DNA of 64,000 nucleotides from Moraxella atlantae NBRC 14588. Lineage in GTDB: Bacteria > Pseudomonadota > Gammaproteobacteria > Pseudomonadales > Moraxellaceae. Each line of letters starts with the position of its first letter. Position 1 is the first letter of the stretch. The stretch spans positions 1-64,000 of the forward strand of contig NZ_BCUL01000001.1 in assembly GCF_001591265.1 (NCBI RefSeq), written 5' to 3'. The notes beneath the pieces were generated by a model. The model was given only the letters and a program-made list of their open reading frames with translations. It was not told where the DNA came from and did not search any database. The position numbers and the translations under genes were made by a program. Below are positions 1-9,409 of this stretch, piece after piece.

Positions 1-65
1 AACTATAAAAAATTTTATCATTCGTTGCCGTAAACCTGCGACTTCAGGCGGTGGATATAAGGCAA

Positions 66-94
66 TTGTTAAATGCGATGAGTTTTGCTATACT
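66..94 (+). promoter_or_regulatory. Internal promoter of the element, copy 1
   Basis: TTGTTA at 66-71 and TATACT at 89-94 are separated by exactly 17 bp, close to the sigma-70 consensus. It lies upstream of the hairpin chain and points toward the right end of the element and the 3' end of ispH. Predicted start of transcription is near 101. The same pair is present in copy 2 at 29588-29616 on the other strand. Confidence 0.55.
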
Positions 95-100
95 CATCTC

Positions 101-363
101 ACTATATTCAATGTCTTACATTCCACAGTTAAGTTAAGACTAAATTGCGAGTACGCAGTAACTTAACTGGTAAGACGTTTCCAAACACACACTTAAGCTA
201 ATTCGTGTCTATGACAATCCTAACGGTAGGATTAGCTTAAAATAAGAACCTAAGATGTACGGTGTGTCGTACGGGCGGTTGCCATTGTCTTAGGTTTGCG
301 GTGGGGCTTCACCGTCTTGCAGAAGGAATCCCCTCACTTTAGGGAGGGGAGGAAGTCAAGAAT
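101..363 (+). ncRNA. Putative orphan omegaRNA-like RNA, copy 1
   Basis: Paired regions in order: 113-119 with 170-176 enclosing a perfect 10-bp stem 127-136/159-168; 193-199 with 234-240 enclosing 217-222/227-232; 247-255 with 288-296 enclosing 257-261/268-272; 300-303/310-313; and 330-335/344-349. Known: TnpB nucleases use an RNA made from the right end of the element, with a guide read from flanking DNA past that end. If that holds here, the guide would begin at 364. Inference only; no intact TnpB is present in the window. Read-through would be antisense to ispH. Confidence 0.5.
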
Positions 364-383
364 CTTGTTTGATAACTGAGCGT

Positions 384-1340
384 TTAAATGTCGGCTTTTG
401 GTGTACGCAGGGCTTTGGGCAGACTGAAGGTCACATGCTCTTCAATGCCCGATAGTTCAACAGGTTTTTCACCGCCCCAAGCCTGCAACGTATCTAACAC
501 TTCTTGAATTAGCACCTCAGGCGCGGATGCCCCTGCGGTCACGCCGACGCTGTTCACGCCATTAAACCATTCAGGCTGCATTTGCGCTGCGTTGTCAATC
601 AAATATGCCTTCGCGCCCAAGCGTTCTGCCAATTCGCGCAAGCGGTTAGAGTTGGATGAATTGGGCGAGCCCACCACCAACACCACTTGACACGCTTGTG
701 CCAAATCTTTGACTGCGTCTTGACGGTTTTGGGTGGCATAGCAAATATCATCTTTGCGTGGGGCATGGATTTGCGGAAATTTGTCTTTGAGCGCGTCAAT
801 CACGCCTGCTGTGTCATCCATCGACAGCGTGGTTTGGGTGACAAATGCAAGCTCGGTATCTTGCGGCAAATCCAACTGCGCTACGTCTTCCACGTCTTCA
901 ATCAAATGAATGCGTCCGCCATATTGTGGATCAAAACGCCCCATCGTGCCTTCAACCTCAGGATGACCTGCATGCCCAATCAAAATGGCATCCATACCCG
1001 ATTTGGCAAACTTATTGACCTCAATGTGCACCTTGCTGACCAATGGGCAAGTCGCGTCAAACACTGTCAAATCGCGGCGTTCAGCCTCGTCTTCAACGGC
1101 TTTTGACACGCCATGCGCCGAGAAAATCACAATCGCGCCATCGGGCACTTCATCTAATTCCTCAACAAAGACCGCACCACGCCGTGCCAAATCATTGACG
1201 ACAAACTTGTTGTGTACCACTTCATGACGAACATAAATCGGCGGCTCAAAACGCGCCAGCGCTTCATTGACAATCGCAATCGCGCGGTCTACACCAGCAC
1301 AAAAGCCTCGGGGGTTGGCAAGTAAAATCTGCATGCTCAT
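384..1340 (-). CDS. ispH: 4-hydroxy-3-methylbut-2-enyl diphosphate reductase
   Basis: Last step of the MEP isoprenoid pathway: reduces HMBPP to IPP and DMAPP with a [4Fe-4S] cluster, in the cytoplasm. The 318-residue product starts [16 protein letters not shown]. The three cluster cysteines are visible: C14 (RGFCAGVD), C96 (DATCPLV) and C198 (ICYATQNRQ), with the active-site segments HEVVHNK and TQTTLS. The frame stays open upstream, but those residues are not family-like; the E. coli protein begins at the second Met (codon at 1334), so 1334 is an equally good start. No strong ribosome site before either. Divergent from gmk. Confidence 0.95.
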   Translation of the reverse strand: MSMQILLANPRGFCAGVDRAIAIVNEALARFEPPIYVRHEVVHNKFVVNDLARRGAVFVEELDEVPDGAIVIFSAHGVSKAVEDEAERRDLTVFDATCPLVSKVHIEVNKFAKSGMDAILIGHAGHPEVEGTMGRFDPQYGGRIHLIEDVEDVAQLDLPQDTELAFVTQTTLSMDDTAGVIDALKDKFPQIHAPRKDDICYATQNRQDAVKDLAQACQVVLVVGSPNSSNSNRLRELAERLGAKAYLIDNAAQMQPEWFNGVNSVGVTAGASAPEVLIQEVLDTLQAWGGEKPVELSGIEEHVTFSLPKALRTPKADI

Positions 1341-1574
1341 ATCGCTTATGGTTGAAAATGTTAAAAATTTGGTAGCTAAAAATTGAACAACTAAAATTTT
1401 AATAACTGGGCTAGGACAAAATTTGCCGTCTATTGTAACCGTTTTCAAGCCACAGTGGGGCAGGTGAATGGATAAAAAATCCAATGGTCGAATTTGGCAA
1501 AACGCCTGGGCGCAAAACTGCTACAATACGCGCAACGCTTATGTGTGCAAATCTTGACTTTAAAAGGAACCAGC

Positions 1575-2192
1575 ATGACGACAGGCTCATTGTTTATCAT
1601 TACCGCCGCATCAGGTACGGGCAAAACTTCGTTGGTCAAGCAGCTGCTTGCCACCACCAATGACTTGGCGGTCAGCGTATCACATTCAACGCGCGCGCCG
1701 CGCCCTGGTGAAGTCGATGGGCAGCATTACCATTTTGTTAGCCGTGAAGCGTTTCAAGACATGATCGCCCGTGGTGATTTTTTGGAATTTGCCGATGTAT
1801 TTGACAATTTTTATGGCACCTCGCAAGCCTCGGTCGATAAAATGCTGGCAAGTGGGCTGGATGTGATTTTAGAAATTGACTGGCAAGGCGCGCTACAGGT
1901 GCAAAAACTGCGCCCCGATGCCATTTCGGTGTTTATCCTACCGCCTGACCGCCAAAGTCTGCGCCAACGCCTATCAACACGCGCGCAAGACAGTGCAGAA
2001 GTCATCGAAAAACGCCTTGCAGGTGCGGTGCGCGATATGCAGCAGTATTTACATTTTGATTATGTCGTGGTCAATGACAATTTTGATGTCGCGCTGGCGG
2101 ATCTTAAAGCCATCATCATGGCAAATCGACTGACGCTTGCCAAACAGCAGCAAGCACAGGCTGCGCGCATTGAGCGTTTATTAAGTGAATAG
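1575..2192 (+). CDS. gmk: Guanylate kinase
   Basis: Phosphorylates GMP to GDP with ATP; needed for GTP and (p)ppGpp pools. 205 residues, the usual length. P-loop AASGTGKTS lies at residues 11-19, followed by the GMP-binding segment [19 protein letters not shown] and the lid with DRQSLRQRL. The ATG at 1575 is preceded by AAAGGAACC, a plausible ribosome site, and gives the normal N-terminus; the open frame upstream adds unrelated residues. Divergent from ispH, closed by a hairpin terminator 15 bp downstream. Confidence 0.95.
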   Translation: MTTGSLFIITAASGTGKTSLVKQLLATTNDLAVSVSHSTRAPRPGEVDGQHYHFVSREAFQDMIARGDFLEFADVFDNFYGTSQASVDKMLASGLDVILEIDWQGALQVQKLRPDAISVFILPPDRQSLRQRLSTRAQDSAEVIEKRLAGAVRDMQQYLHFDYVVVNDNFDVALADLKAIIMANRLTLAKQQQAQAARIERLLSE

Positions 2193-2206
2193 TCAAGATG
2201 TGACAA

Positions 2207-2238
2207 TAAAAAACCGCCGTTGACTTCGGCGGTTTTTT
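2207..2238 (+). terminator. Rho-independent terminator after gmk
   Basis: ACCGCCG ... CGGCGGT stem with A-run before and T6 after. It works in both directions and separates gmk from the convergent acyl-CoA dehydrogenase. Confidence 0.85.
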
Positions 2239-2273
2239 GCTGGAAAAATTTAAGCGTATCTTTTGGCTGTGTT

Positions 2274-4076
2274 TTACGCTTCTTGTACAAAATAGCTGTT
2301 GTCAAACGCCATGATAGGGTCGGTGCCTGCTTTGACCATCGCCACATGTCCCTGCAGGCGTGGCAACATACGCGCGACAAAATAATCCGCCAATTTGGCT
2401 TTGTTGGCATAAAATTCGCCTGCTTTGCCGTGCGCCGCTTCCACCATCAAGCCAAACATATACGCAAAGCTGACATAACCAAATGCCGCCAAATAATCCA
2501 CCGCACAGCCGTTGATCGCGTCAGGTTTGTGTTGGATTTGCTCAAGCACGTTTTGGGTCAAGTCCGCCAAGGTGTCGGCACTGGTCAAAATCGCTTGCTT
2601 GACAGCGTGGTTGGCTTGCATAGTCTGGGCAAAGTCGCGCATTTCGGCAAGGTAGGTCTCGACAAACGCACCGCCATTTTTAGCAACCTTGCGCCCTAGC
2701 AGATCCAGCGATTGTATGCCGTTGGTGCCCTCGTAAATTTGTGAAATGCGGGTATCGCGAACGATTTGTTCCATCCCCCATTCGCGGATATAGCCATGTC
2801 CGCCAAACACTTGTTGGCAATCAATCGTGGCTTCCAGTGCGCGGTCGGTCAAAAATGCTTTGGACACAGGGGTCAGCAGTGCGACGCGGTCAACAGCGGC
2901 TTTTTTGGCGGCTTTATCGGGGCTAAATTTGTAAATATCCAACTGCTTGGCAACATACATGGCAAAACAGCGCGATGCTTCACTCACCGCTTTGGCATTG
3001 AGCAGCATACGGCGCACATCGGCATGGTGTACGATGGGGTCAGCGTAGTTTACGGGGATGTCTGAGGGCTTGTTGGGGTCTTGTGTGCCGTGATCGGCGC
3101 GTCCTTGTACGCGATCATTGGCATACAACGCGGCATTTTGGTAGGCAAGTTCGGTACCGCCGATGCCTTGTAAACCCATGGTCAAGCGTTCGTAATTCAT
3201 CATGATGAACATTGAAGCAAGCCCTGTATTTTCCTCACCAATCATCCAACCTTTGGCACCATCAAAGTTCATCACGCAGGTGGCAGAGGCTTTAATACCC
3301 ATTTTATGTTCAATGGAACCGCACGCTAGGCTGTTGCGTTCGCCCAAGCTGCCATCGGCATTGACCAAGAATTTTGGCACAACAAACAATGAAATGCCTT
3401 TTGAGCCTGCAGGTGCGTTGGGCGTTTTTGCCAATACCAGATGAATGATGTTTTGTGTCAAATCATGCTCACCTGCGGTGATAAAAATCTTGGTGCCCGT
3501 GAGGGCGTATGAACCATCGTCGTTGGGCACGGCGCGGGTTTTGATGATGCCCAAATCCGTGCCTGCATGCGGCTCGGTTAGGCACATGGTGCCCGACCAT
3601 TCGCCTGAGTAGATTTTTTCAAGGTAGGTTTGTTTTTGCTCATCGCTGCCTGCATTGAGCAAACACATCGCCGCACCGCCTGATAGGTTGGGGTAGAGCG
3701 CGAACGATTGGTTGGTAGTAAACACCATCTCTTCGGCAAGCATGGTCACCATTTTGGGCATACCTTGACCGCCGTACTCCATGTCTCCGCCCAGCCCAAT
3801 CCAGCCGCCTTCGGCATATTCATGAAACGCTTCGGCAAACCCTGCTGGTGTTTTGACCTTGCCATCACCCAGATATTGCGCGCCCTCTTCATCGCCTGTG
3901 CGGTTGAGCGGTAGCAATGTGGTGGTGGCAAATTTTGCCATGGCTTCTAAAATCATATCGACTGTGTCGCTATCGACATGCTCAAGCGCAGGCATTTGTT
4001 GCCAAAACTCTGAGGCGTTAAATACATCGTTTAAAATAAAGCGCATGTCATCAATCGGTGCATGATAAATCGGCAT
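2274..4076 (-). CDS. Acyl-CoA dehydrogenase, 600-residue C-terminally extended type (paralogue 1)
   Basis: FAD enzyme that introduces the alpha-beta double bond into an acyl-CoA. 600 residues, longer than classic short- or medium-chain enzymes; this size and the extra C-terminal domain match the family holding DmdC-type and FadE-like dehydrogenases. Visible are the FAD/substrate segments MCLTEPHAGTDLG and ITAGEHD and the C-terminal signature YEGTNGIQSLDLLGRK. Start ATG follows AAAGGAAATAGCT. Its neighbour 4203-5996 is a clear paralogue, and a minus-strand terminator separates them, so each likely has its own promoter. Chain-length preference cannot be read from sequence; methylthiopropanoyl-CoA is one possibility. 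Confidence 0.88.
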   Translation of the reverse strand: MPIYHAPIDDMRFILNDVFNASEFWQQMPALEHVDSDTVDMILEAMAKFATTTLLPLNRTGDEEGAQYLGDGKVKTPAGFAEAFHEYAEGGWIGLGGDMEYGGQGMPKMVTMLAEEMVFTTNQSFALYPNLSGGAAMCLLNAGSDEQKQTYLEKIYSGEWSGTMCLTEPHAGTDLGIIKTRAVPNDDGSYALTGTKIFITAGEHDLTQNIIHLVLAKTPNAPAGSKGISLFVVPKFLVNADGSLGERNSLACGSIEHKMGIKASATCVMNFDGAKGWMIGEENTGLASMFIMMNYERLTMGLQGIGGTELAYQNAALYANDRVQGRADHGTQDPNKPSDIPVNYADPIVHHADVRRMLLNAKAVSEASRCFAMYVAKQLDIYKFSPDKAAKKAAVDRVALLTPVSKAFLTDRALEATIDCQQVFGGHGYIREWGMEQIVRDTRISQIYEGTNGIQSLDLLGRKVAKNGGAFVETYLAEMRDFAQTMQANHAVKQAILTSADTLADLTQNVLEQIQHKPDAINGCAVDYLAAFGYVSFAYMFGLMVEAAHGKAGEFYANKAKLADYFVARMLPRLQGHVAMVKAGTDPIMAFDNSYFVQEA

Positions 4077-4130
4077 AGCTATTTCCTTTTGCTAATATTT
4101 TATTTCAAAATTTGCTGATAAAAAAACTGC

Positions 4131-4168
4131 ATAAAAATGCCATCTTAAACCTGTGGGCTTAAGATGGC
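4131..4168 (-). terminator. Terminator after acyl-CoA dehydrogenase paralogue 2
   Basis: Perfect 10-bp stem GCCATCTTAA / TTAAGATGGC, followed on the minus strand by ATTTTTAT. It lies between the two dehydrogenase genes and ends the upstream one. Confidence 0.7.
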
Positions 4169-4202
4169 GTAACACGTTTCATGGTTCACAGTTGTTTTGC
4201 AA

Positions 4203-5996
4203 TTAAAACTGGAATTCTTCAACGTCCATTGCCATGTACGGCTCAAGCCCTGTTTCGATGCGTTTGGCATAGGTCAAGGTGCGTGGCAACAACTTGGCAA
4301 AGTAAAATTGCGCGGTTTTGATTTTGGCTTGGTAAAACGCGCGTTCGGTGGTATCGGTTTGTAGTGCAGCTTGTGCGACTGCTGCCATACGCGCCCACAA
4401 ATACGCTAAAGTCACATAACCGCTGTAGTACATATAGTCTACCGCCGCACCGCCAACCACGTCGTGGTTTTGCATGGCTTCCATGCCAACACGGGTGGTG
4501 ATATCGCCCCATTCTTTGTTTAGGCGTTGTAACGGACGGATGAATTGTCCCATCTCGTCGTTATCTGCGTGTTCTTGACAGAATTTATGAATCACTTTGG
4601 TGAAGTTACGCAGCAATTTACCTTGTGAGCCCAAGACTTTACGCCCTAACAGATCAAGCGCTTGAATTTCGGTGGTGCCTTCGTACAAACAAGCAATGCG
4701 TGTATCACGGACGTTTTGTTCCATACCCCATTCGCGGATAAAGCCGTGACCGCCATACACTTGCACGCCATGGTTTGCTGCCTCATAGCCTGTTTCGGTC
4801 AAAAATGCTTTGGCAATCGGGGTCAAAAGCGACAACATTTGGTCAGCGTATTCTGCCGCCTCGCCGTCACCTTTTGCCACCACATCGGCAAACTGCGATA
4901 GGTAATACACCAACGCGCGTCCACCTTCGGCAAAGGCTTTACAAGTCAAGACCATATTACGCACTGCTGGATGCACGATGATCGGGTCGGCAGGCAAATC
5001 AGGGAATTTAGCACCACTCAATGCGCGCATTGCTAAGCGGTCTTTGGCATAGCTCAAGCCACCTTGAAACGCCAATTCAGCCGCGGTCAAGCCTTGGATT
5101 GCCGTACCAATCCGCGCGGTATTCATAAAGGTGAACATGCAGTTCAAACCTTTGTTTTCAGGACCAATCAAGTAACCTTTGGCTTTATCAAAGTTCATCA
5201 CGCACGTGGCAGAGGCTTTGATACCCATTTTGTGCTCGATTGAACCACAAAATACGCTGTTGCGCTCACCGATGCTGCCATCGTCATTGACGTTGAATTT
5301 TGGCACGATAAACAATGAAATACCTTTGGTACCCTGTGGCGCGTTTGGCAGGCGTGCCAACACGATATGCACGATGTTATCCGCCATGTCGTGCTCACCT
5401 GCTGAGATGAAGATTTTTTGCCCAGTGATGGCGTACGAACCATCATCGTTTGGCTCAGCTTTGGTGCGCGTGATGCCCAAATCACTACCTGCGTGTGCTT
5501 CGGTTAAGCACATCGTGCCTGTCCATTCACCGCTTACCAATTTGAGCAAGTATTTTTGTTTTTGCTCGTCAGTGCCGTGGTGTTCGATGGTGCGAATTGC
5601 GCCCTCGGACAAACCAGGATACATCGAAAATGACCAGTTTGCCGCGCCCATAATTTCATTGACCACAGATGCTAATGACAACGGCAATTGCTGCCCGCCA
5701 AACTCCTCATCGGCGGTCAATGATGGAAAACCTAGCTCGCAATATTGTTTGTAGGCTTCTTTAAAGCCTGCTGGTGTGGTGACAACGCCATTGTCAAACG
5801 TACAGCCTTCTTCATCGCCTGTGCGGTTGAGCGGCGCAAGCTCGCTTTCGGCAAAATCTGCCGCCGCCTCGATATAGTTGTTTAAAATATCGCGGTCGTT
5901 TTCGGCATAAATCGGGATATTTTTGTAATGTTCAGAAAAATTTAATAGCTCGTGCATGACAAATTGCATATCACGAATGGGGGCTTTGTATTGCAT
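4203..5996 (-). CDS. Acyl-CoA dehydrogenase, 600-residue C-terminally extended type (paralogue 2)
   Basis: 597 residues, collinear with the neighbouring 2274-4076 product (shared starts of the form APIxDMxF, shared MCLTEAHAGSDLG, ISAGEHDMADNIVHIVLA and YEGTTEIQALDLLGRK). FAD-dependent acyl-CoA oxidation in beta-oxidation or a related catabolic route. Start ATG is preceded by AAAAGGAAGCCACG, a good ribosome site. The pair probably arose by tandem duplication and diverged; no thiolase, hydratase or regulator accompanies them here, so the substrate is open. Confidence 0.88.
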   Translation of the reverse strand: MQYKAPIRDMQFVMHELLNFSEHYKNIPIYAENDRDILNNYIEAAADFAESELAPLNRTGDEEGCTFDNGVVTTPAGFKEAYKQYCELGFPSLTADEEFGGQQLPLSLASVVNEIMGAANWSFSMYPGLSEGAIRTIEHHGTDEQKQKYLLKLVSGEWTGTMCLTEAHAGSDLGITRTKAEPNDDGSYAITGQKIFISAGEHDMADNIVHIVLARLPNAPQGTKGISLFIVPKFNVNDDGSIGERNSVFCGSIEHKMGIKASATCVMNFDKAKGYLIGPENKGLNCMFTFMNTARIGTAIQGLTAAELAFQGGLSYAKDRLAMRALSGAKFPDLPADPIIVHPAVRNMVLTCKAFAEGGRALVYYLSQFADVVAKGDGEAAEYADQMLSLLTPIAKAFLTETGYEAANHGVQVYGGHGFIREWGMEQNVRDTRIACLYEGTTEIQALDLLGRKVLGSQGKLLRNFTKVIHKFCQEHADNDEMGQFIRPLQRLNKEWGDITTRVGMEAMQNHDVVGGAAVDYMYYSGYVTLAYLWARMAAVAQAALQTDTTERAFYQAKIKTAQFYFAKLLPRTLTYAKRIETGLEPYMAMDVEEFQF

Positions 5997-6219
5997 CGTG
6001 GCTTCCTTTTAGCAATAAAGAGTGACAATCAATCTTTGACAGTCAATGGCTGACATCAATGCCGCAACCGTGCGGTAACAGGCATAAAGATAGGCATTTA
6101 TCGCCGCGCTAGCAAGAACAAGCTATGACTGTAAAGTCATGAAAAAATCGTTAAAAAATGCTAATACGCCTTGCAAAAAAGGCAGGATTTGGCAGTGTCT
6201 GAGTGGGTATGAGCAACCA

Positions 6220-7068
6220 TTAAGTGGTTGTAAATTTACCGATTTGCGCAGCTTCATACCACGTTGCCAACGCAGCTAAAGCAACCACGGGGGCGGTTTC
6301 GGTGCGTAGCACGCGCGTGCCGATTTGCCAAGGATGAAAACCGATGGCAAGCGCGGCTTGTACCTCTTGTGCTGATAGACCGCCTTCTGCACCGATCAAC
6401 AAGCAAAATTGCGCCGCGATAAGTGGATCAGACGATTGGCAAAACTGCTGCACAATCAAGCGCGGTGTGGCGTGCGCCGTGGTATCGCCCTCAGCCGATG
6501 GCACGGCAAGTACCAGTTTGAGCGCGTGCGCATGGTACGATGGCGATATTGCCAACCAATCTGCCAATGCCAATGGCCGCAAAATCTTGGGCACGCGATT
6601 AAGCCCGCATTGTTCACATGCGGCAATCGCTACTTGCTGCCAATGCGCCAGTTTTTTGGGAATCTGCTCAGGCTTAAGGCGTACCTCACCGTGCTGACTG
6701 GTCAACAGCTGAATGCGGCGCACGCCTGCTTCAGTGGCTTTTTGAATGGCATAATCCATGCGATCGCCGCGGCTCATCACCAGTGCAACATCTACGTCAA
6801 ATGGTAAAGTACGATCGATGGCAAAAAATTCATCAACGTGTACAGTGGCAGCATTTTTTTGGATTTGGCTCAGGGTAACGCGGTACTCGCCACCCGTGCC
6901 GTCAAACCACAACGCTTGTTCACCAACCTGCGCGCGCAACACCTTGACCCAATGCTGAAAAATATCGGGCGTTAGTGGCAAAGTTGCGCCGATTTTTAGC
7001 GCGTTTGGGGTGCTAGCGTCTGGGGTGCTAGTATCTTTGGTTGTAGGGTCGTAAAAAAATCGTCGCAT
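6220..7068 (-). CDS. rsmE: 16S rRNA (uracil-1498-N3)-methyltransferase
   Basis: SAM-dependent SPOUT methyltransferase that modifies U1498 of 16S rRNA. The 282-residue product starts MRRFFYDP. The knotted SAM-binding C-terminus is visible as LLIGAEGGLSAQEV and LRTETAPVVALAAL, both family hallmarks, and the middle has DRMDYAIQKATEAGV. The frame extends 44 codons upstream with hydrophobic, unrelated residues, so the ATG at 7068 is preferred although no strong ribosome site is seen. An insert rich in T, S and P (residues about 10-22) sits in the N-terminal PUA-like domain. Lies 85 bp after bioA on the same strand. Confidence 0.9.
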   Translation of the reverse strand: MRRFFYDPTTKDTSTPDASTPNALKIGATLPLTPDIFQHWVKVLRAQVGEQALWFDGTGGEYRVTLSQIQKNAATVHVDEFFAIDRTLPFDVDVALVMSRGDRMDYAIQKATEAGVRRIQLLTSQHGEVRLKPEQIPKKLAHWQQVAIAACEQCGLNRVPKILRPLALADWLAISPSYHAHALKLVLAVPSAEGDTTAHATPRLIVQQFCQSSDPLIAAQFCLLIGAEGGLSAQEVQAALAIGFHPWQIGTRVLRTETAPVVALAALATWYEAAQIGKFTTT

Positions 7069-7153
7069 GGTGATGGTCAAAAAATCAAAGCAGCAAAAAC
7101 GCAAGCGCGTCAAATAGCCTAAGCACTGAATGAAAAAACGTATCTTATCGGTT

Positions 7154-8509
7154 TTATGCCAAATGAACCGTATCCATAGGTGGCAAATGGCTGATATCAA
7201 GCGCCGCTAGGGCATCTAGCAACACACCAAACACCGTGTCTAGCTCTGCTAGCGTGGTCGAATATGGCGGCATTAGATAAACCTGTGCACCGATCGGACG
7301 AATGAGCACGCCATGCTGCAAGCAATACCGCGCCAACGATCGCGCAGCTTGTGCGTCTGTGTTTTGCTTGTCGGTCATCAGGCTAAACGCTGCGATCATT
7401 CCCGTTTGCCGCGTTAGCGCAACACGATCGGGGTACTGTCGCGCCAAGGCTTGCAAGCCTTGTGCCATACGCGCAATCAGTGCTTGGTTGCGCGTCAAGA
7501 CATCGTCTTGGGCAAAAATATCCAACGAAGCCAACGCTGCCGTCGCTGCCAATGGATTGCCCGTAAAACTGTGCGAATGCAAAAAGCCACGCTCAAGGCG
7601 AACATCATAAAAGCCATCGTATATCGCCTGTGTTGTTAGTACGCACGACATCGGCAAATAACCTGCCGTCAAGCCTTTTGACAAGCACAAAAAATCGGGG
7701 CAGAGCGTGGCATCACGTGCTTGCAACGCTTGGCATACAAACATCGTGCCCGTGCGCCCAAAACCAACGGCAATTTCATCAAAAATCACCAACACGCCAT
7801 AATGCCGACAGCACGCCACCGCTGCTGCCAAAAAATCCAGCGAATACATTGCCATGCCTGCCGCGCCTTGCACCAGTGGCTCAACAATTAATGCACAAAT
7901 ACGCGTATGCTCGGCTGCCAGTGTTGCCTTAAGGTGGGCAAGACACTGCGCCTCATACTCCGATTGCGCGATATCGGGCGGCGCAAACAAATTGGCAGGC
8001 GAGGGGGTGGTCAGCTGCTCGATGACCAATGGCTGATACTGCGCCCGAAACAACGCTACATCCGTCACCGACAGACTGCCGAGCGTCTCACCATGATAGC
8101 CGTGTTCAAGTGCGATAAACTTGGTTTTAGCCGTTTGCCCTTGTTGTTGGCAAAATTGCAGCGCCATTTTGAGCGCGACTTCTATCGCTGCCGAACCGCT
8201 ATCGGCAAAAAATACCTTTTGCAGTGGCGCAGGCGTCATAGCCACCAACCGCTCAGCAAGTTCAACAATTGGTGGATGCACCACACCTGCCAACAGTGTG
8301 TGTTCAAGTGTTGCCAGCTGCTCACTGATTTTGGCATTGATGGTTGGGTGGCAGTGCCCGTGCAGATTGACCCACCATGAGCTAATCATATCCAGATAGC
8401 CGTTACCCTCGGCATCGTACAGCGTGCTACCTTGCGCGCGTACGATGGCAAGCGGTGGTTGGTCAGCTAGGTGCTGCATTTGGGTGCAAGGTAACCACAA
8501 CGCGCTCAT
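7154..8509 (-). CDS. bioA: Adenosylmethionine-8-amino-7-oxononanoate aminotransferase
   Basis: PLP enzyme of biotin synthesis: converts KAPA to DAPA with SAM as amino donor. 451 residues. Visible: SSWWVNLHGHCHP near residue 43 (substrate pocket), HGYHGETLGS, the PLP-phosphate motif FDEIAVGFGRTGTMF, and the PLP lysine in LCLSKGLTAGYLP. LHSHSFTGNPLA further supports BioA over other class-III aminotransferases. No other bio genes are near, so biotin synthesis is dispersed. Ten bp separate it from metF upstream on the same strand, suggesting co-transcription. Confidence 0.93.
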   Translation of the reverse strand: MSALWLPCTQMQHLADQPPLAIVRAQGSTLYDAEGNGYLDMISSWWVNLHGHCHPTINAKISEQLATLEHTLLAGVVHPPIVELAERLVAMTPAPLQKVFFADSGSAAIEVALKMALQFCQQQGQTAKTKFIALEHGYHGETLGSLSVTDVALFRAQYQPLVIEQLTTPSPANLFAPPDIAQSEYEAQCLAHLKATLAAEHTRICALIVEPLVQGAAGMAMYSLDFLAAAVACCRHYGVLVIFDEIAVGFGRTGTMFVCQALQARDATLCPDFLCLSKGLTAGYLPMSCVLTTQAIYDGFYDVRLERGFLHSHSFTGNPLAATAALASLDIFAQDDVLTRNQALIARMAQGLQALARQYPDRVALTRQTGMIAAFSLMTDKQNTDAQAARSLARYCLQHGVLIRPIGAQVYLMPPYSTTLAELDTVFGVLLDALAALDISHLPPMDTVHLA

Positions 8510-8518
8510 GCAACCGCC

Positions 8519-9409
8519 TTATACTTTGATAGATTTAGTGGTCTGATTAGAGGTTGGATCAACCGCTTGACGCAAGTCCAATGCCTCAATCAATGCCTTG
8601 GTTGGATTCACTTGGTTCATGCTATAAAAATGCAGCGCAGGCACGCCCTCTGTAATCAGACGCTCGCACAAACGCATCACAACATCAAAACCAAATGCCC
8701 GAATTGCCGCACGGTCATCACCAAAATCTGCCAACTGCCGACGGATATAACGCGGAATATCCGCGCCACATGCATCAGCAAACCGAATCAAATTTGACGC
8801 ATTGGTAATCGGCATGATGCCTGCTTTAAGCGCAAAATCCTCGGGCTGCACACCGCGTTTTGCCAACGCATCACGCAAATATAAATAGCTATCGGGGTTA
8901 TAAAAAAACTGAGTAATCGCCGCTGACGCACCTGCGCGATACTTTGCAACCAAGTTGTCAATATCACTGGCAAAATTACGCGCTTGTGGGTGCATCTCAG
9001 GGTATGCCGCCACCTCGATCTCAAAACGATCGCCTGCATACTCACGGATAAACTGCACCAAATTGACCGCATAAGGCAATTCCCCAAAACCCACTTGCCC
9101 TGAGGGCAAATCACCGCGCAGCGCCACGATTTTGCTAATGCCTAGCGCAGCATAGGTATCAAGCAATTCGGCAATTTCTGCCTTGCCATCACCAATACAG
9201 GACAAATGCGGCGCAATCGGCGTTGCGCTGGCTTCACTTAATGTTTTAACTATCCCAAGCGTACGCGCACGCGTTGAACCACCTGCACCATAAGTCACCG
9301 AAAAGTACTCAGGTTGCAAAGCATTGAGCTCGGCAAACGTGTGCAATAGCTTGGTGGCAGCGTCGTCGGTTTTTGGCGGAAAAAATTCAATCGAAAACGG
9401 GGTCATCAT
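8519..9409 (-). CDS. metF: 5,10-methylenetetrahydrofolate reductase
   Basis: FAD enzyme producing 5-methyl-THF, the usual methyl donor for methionine synthesis. 296 residues, typical. Visible: IEFFPPKT at the N-terminus, VTYGAGGSTRARTL (substrate/FAD loop), ALRGDLPSG and AITQFFYNPDSY. Start is one of two adjacent ATG codons; the first is given. Follows ahcY by about 180 bp on the same strand; the two genes feed the same methyl cycle. Confidence 0.95.
   Translation of the reverse strand: MMTPFSIEFFPPKTDDAATKLLHTFAELNALQPEYFSVTYGAGGSTRARTLGIVKTLSEASATPIAPHLSCIGDGKAEIAELLDTYAALGISKIVALRGDLPSGQVGFGELPYAVNLVQFIREYAGDRFEIEVAAYPEMHPQARNFASDIDNLVAKYRAGASAAITQFFYNPDSYLYLRDALAKRGVQPEDFALKAGIMPITNASNLIRFADACGADIPRYIRRQLADFGDDRAAIRAFGFDVVMRLCERLITEGVPALHFYSMNQVNPTKALIEALDLRQAVDPTSNQTTKSIKV

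Larger units (their letters stand above)
13..363 (+). mobile_element. Non-autonomous TnpB-family element (MITE), copy 1
   Basis: 351 bp that recur, as far as can be read by eye without a mismatch, as the reverse complement at 29319-29669; the match stops abruptly on both sides. It has no ORF of note. From left to right it holds a promoter-like pair, four paired regions and a terminal hairpin with arms CCCCTC (330-335) and GAGGGG (344-349), followed by a stretch ending GTCAAGAAT. This right end resembles the conserved end of IS200/IS605 and IS607 elements, where tnpB overlaps its omegaRNA. Seen: identity, hairpins, no gene. Inferred: a mobilised, protein-less derivative. It ends 20 bp from the ispH stop codon. 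Confidence 0.8.

Noticed and set aside
13..363. Interpretation of the 351-bp repeat as a long terminal duplication or rRNA/tRNA fragment
   Set aside because: No tRNA or rRNA features; flanks diverge immediately and the right end matches TnpB-element style hairpins.
384..1484. 366-residue version of IspH
   Set aside because: The first 48 residues are unlike the family; the Cys spacing fits a start at or near 1340.
5179..5754. 191-codon ORF antisense to the second acyl-CoA dehydrogenase
   Set aside because: Fully inside a recognised enzyme and without any family signature.
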